From NCBI GenBank assembly GCA_014380515.1, contig JACMJS010000116.1, forward strand, positions 1 to 33,600: a stretch of DNA of 33,600 bases. The letters are read 5' to 3'. Made by a program: the position numbers and the translations under genes. Below are positions 27,818 through 33,600 of the stretch, piece after piece. The stretch comes from Chlorobiales bacterium. Lineage in GTDB: Bacteria > Bacteroidota > Chlorobiia > Chlorobiales > JACMJS01. Every line of letters begins with the position of its first letter. Within the stretch, counting starts at the first letter, position 1. The notes beneath the pieces were generated by a model, which saw only the letters and a list, made by a program, of their open reading frames with translations, had not been told where the DNA came from and did no database searches.

Positions 27818-28747
27818 ATGGACGCATCCGAATTGCAATCCGCCTCGCGCACCGAAAGCCCGCGCATCGAGTTCCGCAAAACGCGCAACCTCGGCGACAT
27901 TATCAACATCACGCTGCTGTTCATGCGGCAGAATTTTAAACCGCTCGCCACGGCGATTGTTTATATCGCCGGGCCGTTCGCTTTGTTGACGGGCGTCGCC
28001 GCAGGTATCTATCAAGCCAACGTCCGCGATCTCGCCATCGGCGCGGGCGGCGGAAGTGCCGACCCCTTTGCTGCGTTCTCTCAACTTTTCAGCGTCGAGT
28101 ATTTTCTCATTATTCTTTTTTCCGTCCTTGAATCCACCGCACTTATCGCCATCGTCTATACCTACATCAATCTCTACATCGACCGACCGGATACCGAGCC
28201 GCAGGTGCAAGACATCTGGCAGGGCGTGCAGCAACATTTTCTAAAAGTCTTTTCCGCGTCGCTGCTCGCGGGCTTGCTGCTCATTCTCGGCATTGTGCTG
28301 CTGGTCATTCCGGGCATTTACATCAGTGTGCCGATTTCGTTTATCTACGTCATCATGCTGCGGGAAAACCGCAGCGTCGGCGAGGCGATCTCACGCGGCT
28401 TTGCGCTGGTGAGAGGCCACTGGTGGCAATCGCTCGGCGTGCTGGTCGTGGTCGGATTGCTCGGTTATATCGTCTCGTTCGTGTTCAGTCTTCCGGCGGG
28501 CGTGATCGGATTTGTCTCGGCGTTCAACAGCGTCCGCGAAGGCAGCGGCACCGGCGCAACGCTTTTTGAGCGTGCCCTCTATGTGCTGACGTCGATTATC
28601 TCGTCGTTCGGCACACTCATTTTTTACGGCATCGTTTATATCGCCACCGCATTTCAGTATTTCAATCTGGCCGAACGCAAAGAAGCGACCGGCCTGATGA
28701 ACAAACTTCAGGGCATTGATACGCCGCCCGCACCCAACACGTTTTGA
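27818..28747 (+). CDS. Multi-pass membrane protein, hypothetical
   Basis: 309 aa with several TM segments, positioned between SpoIIM-like and DUF4129 genes. Confidence 0.8.
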   Translation: MDASELQSASRTESPRIEFRKTRNLGDIINITLLFMRQNFKPLATAIVYIAGPFALLTGVAAGIYQANVRDLAIGAGGGSADPFAAFSQLFSVEYFLIILFSVLESTALIAIVYTYINLYIDRPDTEPQVQDIWQGVQQHFLKVFSASLLAGLLLILGIVLLVIPGIYISVPISFIYVIMLRENRSVGEAISRGFALVRGHWWQSLGVLVVVGLLGYIVSFVFSLPAGVIGFVSAFNSVREGSGTGATLFERALYVLTSIISSFGTLIFYGIVYIATAFQYFNLAERKEATGLMNKLQGIDTPPAPNTF

Positions 28748-28751
28748 GAAC

Positions 28752-29675
28752 ATGCCTGTTTTTTCCTTTGAGATTTCCGCGATCCCCCTTCTCAAAAAAG
28801 GTTGGGTAGCGTTGATTGTCGCCGGGGTGCTGTGGCTTCCGCCGCAACCGGCGCCAGCCGCCGTGCCCGATTCCGCGTTCAAACCCGGCATCGCCGCGGA
28901 CTCCGCACAGGCATCTAAATCCGATTCCCTCGGCAGCCACGGTGAGCATGATTTGTTTTATTCCAACCCGGTCTACAATCGCTTCGATACCACAACGCTC
29001 ATTTTGCGGGCGGGCGACCCGCAGGTTCGAAAAGATTCCGCGGCCATCGCGCTGCGCCGTCCCGATGCGGCCAAACTTGAAGCGTTCCTCAACGACGGGA
29101 CCTTTCATTACGACCGTCAGCCGCCGCCGACCGCGACCTTCTGGCAACTCGTCCGCTACTGGCTATGGCAAACGTTTTTCGATCTCAGCCAGAATCAATA
29201 CTGGAGTCCGTTTTGGCGCATCGTCAGTTACCTCATCTTCGGTGCCGCCGCCGTGTTCGTCATTCTCAAACTCACGCAAACCGATTTGAAAGGGTTGTTC
29301 TACGGCGGCAAAGGCGGCTCGCTCGATTTCCAAACCATCGTGGAAGATATTCACGGCCTCGATCTTGACGCCCTCATTGACGAAGCGATCCAAAACAAAC
29401 AGTACCGCCGGGCGGTGCGTTATTGTTACCTGCGCGCGTTGAAATTGCTGAGCAATCAAAATCTGATTGTGTGGCGCGCCGATAAAACCAACCGCGACTA
29501 CATTTCGGAACTGCGCCAAAGCGACTTGCGCCCCGCGCTCGCCGATTTGACAAACCAGTTCGAGCATGTCTGGTACGGCGATTTCCCGATTGATGAACCG
29601 CGATTCCTGCGGGTGCGGGCACAGTTTGATGCCTTCACCAAAACCCTCGCGTCCGATCACCTTTCGCCCCGATGA
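28752..29675 (+). CDS. DUF4129 domain-containing protein
   Basis: C-terminal YRRAVRYCYLRALKLLSNQNLIVWRADKTNRDYISELRQ...FEHVWYGDFPIDEPRFLRV; start MPVFSFEISAIPLL at 28752. Confidence 0.87.
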   Translation: MPVFSFEISAIPLLKKGWVALIVAGVLWLPPQPAPAAVPDSAFKPGIAADSAQASKSDSLGSHGEHDLFYSNPVYNRFDTTTLILRAGDPQVRKDSAAIALRRPDAAKLEAFLNDGTFHYDRQPPPTATFWQLVRYWLWQTFFDLSQNQYWSPFWRIVSYLIFGAAAVFVILKLTQTDLKGLFYGGKGGSLDFQTIVEDIHGLDLDALIDEAIQNKQYRRAVRYCYLRALKLLSNQNLIVWRADKTNRDYISELRQSDLRPALADLTNQFEHVWYGDFPIDEPRFLRVRAQFDAFTKTLASDHLSPR

Positions 29676-29679
29676 ACCG

Positions 29680-31089
29680 ATGCTGAAAGGCCAACTCAAA
29701 TATATTCTTGTGCTTTTGCTGGCGATGGTGTTGCTGGTGGTCGTACAACTTTCCACGCCGCCGCCGCTGGATTGGTCGCCGTCGTTTTCGCGCGAAGATA
29801 AAATTCCCTACGGCAATTTTATTCTGTTCGCCTTACTTCCCGACGTCTTTCCCCGCACGGCGGTCAGCATTGTGCAAGATCCGATCTACACCGTGCTTAC
29901 CGGCGACACGATTGATGCCGAAGCCCGTCTGAACCGCAACTACGCGAGCGGTTCAGACGACGCTGACGACGCTTACGATGATTACCGCGATGCTGAACCG
30001 GATTCCGCAGCGACGTTTGATTCCGCTTCAACTCGCAGTTTGTTCCGCAGTAAATCAGCGATTACGCAACGCTCGACGACTTACATGTTTATCGGCGGCA
30101 ATTACGTCGGGAGTTTTCTGCCCGATAAACTTGATGTGGAATATCTCTTGCAGTTTGTCAGCGAAGGCAACACGGTCTTCATCGCCGCCCAGCGGTTTGA
30201 CGCGTCGTTTCTCGATACGCTGAGGCTGCGCGTCGGCAATTATTATGAAGTGGCCAATCTCGGCGTGAAGACGGATAATGCGGAAACGGGCGGAGGACTT
30301 TCACTCGAAAGCAAATTGGATTCGCTCGGCATTAATTTTATCAATCCTGCGCTGCGTGCGAAGAGCGATTACCGCACGCGGCGCACCGACGGCTCGCACG
30401 CCTATTTCACGCGGTTCGATTCGCTCAAAGCCGAAGCCCTCGGCATGAACAGCAAAGGCTATGTGAACTACTTGCGGCTGCGGTTCGGCAAAGGTTTTTT
30501 TTATCTCAACACCGTGCCCTACGCCTTCACAAATTATAACTTGATGATGGCACCGAACAGCGAATACGTCTTCAAAGCCTTGTCCTACTTGCCGGTGCAG
30601 CCCGTCTTGTGGGACGAATTTTATAAAGTCGGGCGGCGCGAATCACGAACGCCGCTGCGATATATTCTCTCGAACGAAGCCTTGCGGTGGGCATATTATC
30701 TGACGATTGCAAGTGCGTTGCTGTTCATCACGTTTGAAAGCAAGCGGCGACAGCGCATCATTCCCGTCGTTGCGCCGCCGCCGAATATGGCGGTGGAGTT
30801 CGTCGAAACCGTCGGGCGGTTGTATTATCAGAACGGCGATCACAAAGATTTGGCGACCAAGAAAATCACATTCTTTCTCGATGACTTACGTTCAAGTTAC
30901 ATGGTACGCACCACCGCTTTTGATGCAGAGTTTTATGAAACGCTGGCGCGCAAATCGGGCATCGCTGAAAGCGATCTCAAAACACTTTTCACGTTTATCA
31001 CGCAACAGGGTATGCGATCATCCGTCTCCGAAATTGATTTGAAACAACTGAGCGCGATGATCGATAATTTTTACAAAAAGTCGAATTGA
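29680..31089 (+). CDS. DUF4350-like membrane protein
   Basis: N-terminal TM, LDWSPSFSREDKIPYGNFILFALLPDVFP, later TM ALRWAYYLTIASALLFITFESKRRQRIIP; ATG at 29680 chosen over the upstream extension. Confidence 0.85.
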   Translation: MLKGQLKYILVLLLAMVLLVVVQLSTPPPLDWSPSFSREDKIPYGNFILFALLPDVFPRTAVSIVQDPIYTVLTGDTIDAEARLNRNYASGSDDADDAYDDYRDAEPDSAATFDSASTRSLFRSKSAITQRSTTYMFIGGNYVGSFLPDKLDVEYLLQFVSEGNTVFIAAQRFDASFLDTLRLRVGNYYEVANLGVKTDNAETGGGLSLESKLDSLGINFINPALRAKSDYRTRRTDGSHAYFTRFDSLKAEALGMNSKGYVNYLRLRFGKGFFYLNTVPYAFTNYNLMMAPNSEYVFKALSYLPVQPVLWDEFYKVGRRESRTPLRYILSNEALRWAYYLTIASALLFITFESKRRQRIIPVVAPPPNMAVEFVETVGRLYYQNGDHKDLATKKITFFLDDLRSSYMVRTTAFDAEFYETLARKSGIAESDLKTLFTFITQQGMRSSVSEIDLKQLSAMIDNFYKKSN

Positions 31090-31198
31090 TAATCCCCCCA
31101 GCCCCCTTTAACAAGGGGGAGTTTGAATAGCGCGAGCATCGAATGGCACGCACATCGAACAATCGTTCCCCCCTTGTCAAAGGGGGTTAGGGGGATTA
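31090..31198. repeat. MITE-like paired-hairpin element between DUF4350 and moxR
   Basis: TAATCCCCCCAGCCCCCTTTAACAAGGGGGAG at left and CCCCCCTTGTCAAAGGGGGTTAGGGGGATTA at right: about 31-bp near-perfect terminal inverted repeats, each end itself a hairpin. Confidence 0.8.
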
Positions 31199-31226
31199 AA
31201 AATCTTATCACATAATCAACGTACCA

Positions 31227-32273
31227 ATGGACGCATCTACGCCGCAACCCGCCGAAACGCAACCTTCATCACCTCAAATAGAATCGCAACCGCAATCGCC
31301 AACAACGACGTTTGAAACGCGCACCGACCTTGCAGCCTTGCGGGACGCGGTGTTGCGGGTGCGGCAGGAGCTGCGCAAGATCGTCGTCGGGCAGGAGAAG
31401 ATGGCGGATTTGCTCATCGCCGCCGTGCTCTCGAACGGACACGTTTTGATTGAAGGCGTGCCGGGCGTCGCCAAAACGCTCACGGCCAAACTCATCGCCC
31501 GCACGCTCTCGATTGATTTTTCGCGTATTCAGTTCACGCCCGATCTCATGCCCAGCGACGTGCTCGGCACGGCGGTTTTCAATCCGAAGACGGCGGAGTT
31601 TTTGTTCAACAAAGGTCCCATTTTTTCGAACCTCGTGCTCATCGATGAAATCAACCGCGCTCCGGCCAAAACGCAGTCATCGCTGTTTGAGGTGATGGAA
31701 GAACGTCAAATCACGATTGACGGCACGACCTATCCGATGGCGCCGCCGTTTCTCGTCATCGCTACGCAAAACCCGATTGAGCAAGAAGGCACGTACCGTT
31801 TGCCCGAAGCGCAATTGGATCGTTTCCTTTTCAAAATCGAAGTCGGCTATCCGACGCCGGAAGAAGAAGCCGTGATCCTTGCCGAGTTTCACGGGCGCAA
31901 AAGTTTGAACCGGTTGGAATCAGTTGAAGCGGTTTTGTCGGCGTCGCAAATTGCGGCGTACCAATCGCAAGTGCGCGGGCTGCACATCGATGCGAACCTG
32001 ATTGGGTACATCGCGCAAATCGTTTCGAGCACGCGCAAGCACGGCGATATTTTTCTGGGCGCATCGCCCCGTGCGTCGCTCGCCATTATGACCGCATCGA
32101 AGGCACTCGCGGCGATGCGCGGACGTGATTTCGTTACGCCCGAAGATATTCAAGAGGCGGCCTATCCCGTGCTTCGACACCGCATCGCGCTCACGCCCGA
32201 AAAGGAAATGGAAGGCGCGAGCACCGAAGAAGTCATCGCCCAGTTGATTAAAAAAATCGATGTGCCGCGGTAA
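31227..32273 (+). CDS. MoxR family AAA+ ATPase
   Basis: LIEGVPGVAKTLTAKLIA (Walker A), NLVLIDEINRAPAKTQSSLFEVMEERQITIDG, FLVIATQNPIEQEGTYRLPEAQLDRFLFK. Confidence 0.97.
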   Translation: MDASTPQPAETQPSSPQIESQPQSPTTTFETRTDLAALRDAVLRVRQELRKIVVGQEKMADLLIAAVLSNGHVLIEGVPGVAKTLTAKLIARTLSIDFSRIQFTPDLMPSDVLGTAVFNPKTAEFLFNKGPIFSNLVLIDEINRAPAKTQSSLFEVMEERQITIDGTTYPMAPPFLVIATQNPIEQEGTYRLPEAQLDRFLFKIEVGYPTPEEEAVILAEFHGRKSLNRLESVEAVLSASQIAAYQSQVRGLHIDANLIGYIAQIVSSTRKHGDIFLGASPRASLAIMTASKALAAMRGRDFVTPEDIQEAAYPVLRHRIALTPEKEMEGASTEEVIAQLIKKIDVPR

Positions 32274-32417
32274 CCCCTCTGTCTCTCTGGGACATCTCCC
32301 CTTTATAAAAGGGGAGAGTGAAAAAGAGAATCCTGAAGAATCTTGAAACATCTTCGCATTTAAAATCTTCGCACTTAAACCACTCTCCCCTTTTATAAAG
32401 GGGAGCGCAGAGGGGTT
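32272..32417. repeat. MITE-like paired-hairpin element between moxR and the DUF58 gene
   Basis: AACCCCTCTG...CTCCCCTTTATAAAAGGGGAGAGTG at left; CACTCTCCCCTTTTATAAAGGGGAGcgCAGAGGGGTT at right (25-nt core exactly inverted). Overlaps the moxR stop codon. Confidence 0.8.
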
Positions 32418-32431
32418 CACATCCTCAACCG

Positions 32432-33600
32432 ATGAAAGCATTTTTCAAAAGTCTTTACCTGACGCCGCGCCTCTTTGCCGCGCTCGGTCTCACCGTGTTT
32501 CTGTTCGTGCTCGGATTTTTTTTCAGCCTCGTCATCGCCCTCGCACAGGCCTCGCTCATCTTCATCGTGCTGCTCTTCATCATCGATCTGCTGCTGCTCT
32601 ACCGCACCGCCGACGGCATCTTCGCCCGCAGACACACACCGCAGCGGCTCTCGAACGGCGACGATAATCCCATCTATCTCGATCTCGAAAATTTTTACAC
32701 TTTTCCCGTTCGACTTGCGATTGTAGATGAAGTGCCGTTTCAGTTTCAACTGCGCAACGTGAATTTCAAACTTGAAATGCTCGCGCGAAGCAAGAAATCG
32801 ATTGCCTACAGCGTGCGACCGGTGCAGCGCGGCGAGTATAGTTTCGGCGCGGTGAATGTGTATGCAGAAAGTCCCGTCGGGTTGATTAGCAAGCGATACC
32901 GGATGGCGGAAGAGCGGCTCGTGCCGGTATATCCCTCGTATCTACAAATGCGGAAGTATGAACTGCTCGCGTTCTCGAAGCGGCTGACCGAAGGCGGCAT
33001 CAAGAAAGTGCGGCGGCTGGGACACACGATGGAGTTCGAACAAATCCGCGAGTATGTCAAGGGCGATGATTTTCGGACGGTGAATTGGAAAGCGACCGCG
33101 CGCTCGGGCGACGTGATGGTCAATCAATACCAAGATGAAAAGTCGCAGCCGGTCTATTCGGTGATCGATATGGGGCGGGCGATGAAGATGCCGTTTGAAG
33201 GTTTGAGTTTGCTCGACTATGCGGTCAATTCCAGTCTCGTGATTTCAAACATCGCGCTGCGCAAGTCGGATAAGGCGGGGCTGATTACGTTTTCAAATAC
33301 GATTGGCAGCCTCTTGCCCGCCGCGCGAAGCGGGACGCAGCTTTACCGGATCATGGAACTGCTCTACAATCAATCGACGCGGTTTTTGGAATCGGATTAT
33401 GAGATGCTTTATGCAACGCTCCGGCGGCAGGTGCATCAACGCAGTTTGCTGTTGCTCTTTACGAACTTTGAATCGCTCACCTCGATGAAGCGGCAGTTAC
33501 CGTTTCTCAAAAAGATTGCGCGAAGCCATTTGTTGGTAACGATTTTTTTTGAGAACACCGAACTGGGCAAGTTGCTCGGGCGCGCGGGGGCGGGCACGAC
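32432..33600 (+). CDS. DUF58 domain-containing protein, C-terminus truncated by window end
   Basis: Manual translation from ATG 32432: MKAFFKSLYLTPRLFAALGLTVFLFVLGFFFSL...GIKKVRRLGHTMEFEQIREYVKGDDFRTVNWKATARSGDVMVNQYQDEKSQPVYSVIDMGRAM; downstream of moxR. Confidence 0.93.
   Translation, partial: MKAFFKSLYLTPRLFAALGLTVFLFVLGFFFSLVIALAQASLIFIVLLFIIDLLLLYRTADGIFARRHTPQRLSNGDDNPIYLDLENFYTFPVRLAIVDEVPFQFQLRNVNFKLEMLARSKKSIAYSVRPVQRGEYSFGAVNVYAESPVGLISKRYRMAEERLVPVYPSYLQMRKYELLAFSKRLTEGGIKKVRRLGHTMEFEQIREYVKGDDFRTVNWKATARSGDVMVNQYQDEKSQPVYSVIDMGRAMKMPFEGLSLLDYAVNSSLVISNIALRKSDKAGLITFSNTIGSLLPAARSGTQLYRIMELLYNQSTRFLESDYEMLYATLRRQVHQRSLLLLFTNFESLTSMKRQLPFLKKIARSHLLVTIFFENTELGKLLGRAGAGT

Noticed and set aside
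31090-32417. Possible CRISPR-like repeats, given recurring GGGG/CCCC hairpin motifs
   Set aside because: No regular spacer/repeat array; the motifs are paired inverted repeats at two separated spacers, consistent with MITE/REP-like elements.

Overview
33.6 kb chromosomal window with dense coding. The divergent QueA type, OmpA lipoprotein and SpoIIM/DUF4129/DUF4350/MoxR/DUF58 cluster suggest a Bacteroidota/Chlorobiota-like host; this is inference from gene content only. Housekeeping genes include queA-like (partial), fmt, def and ssb. Other genes encode an S9 prolyl oligopeptidase, an FG-GAP protein, a CBS/CorC (hemolysin-like) transporter and an M50B-like protease. Three items stand out. (1) A 1231-aa tandem-SDR protein (19420-23115, minus) matches, along its whole length and from memory, the bifunctional malonyl-CoA reductase (Mcr) of the Chloroflexus 3-hydroxypropionate pathway. 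(2) A 1355-aa protein (10135-14202, minus) has two complementary degenerate class III cyclase domains followed by a STAND-type ATPase and TPR-like repeats, an architecture resembling animal soluble adenylyl cyclase. (3) Several families of short palindromic, MITE/REP-like intergenic elements are present; three paired-hairpin elements abut or overlap the stop codons of mcr, the DUF4350 gene and moxR. A small overlapping cassette of HicB-like, DUF6883-like and DUF4926-like genes without a HicA may be a toxin-antitoxin-like module. No tRNA, rRNA, CRISPR array or transposase was recognised. All family assignments come from motif recognition without database searches.
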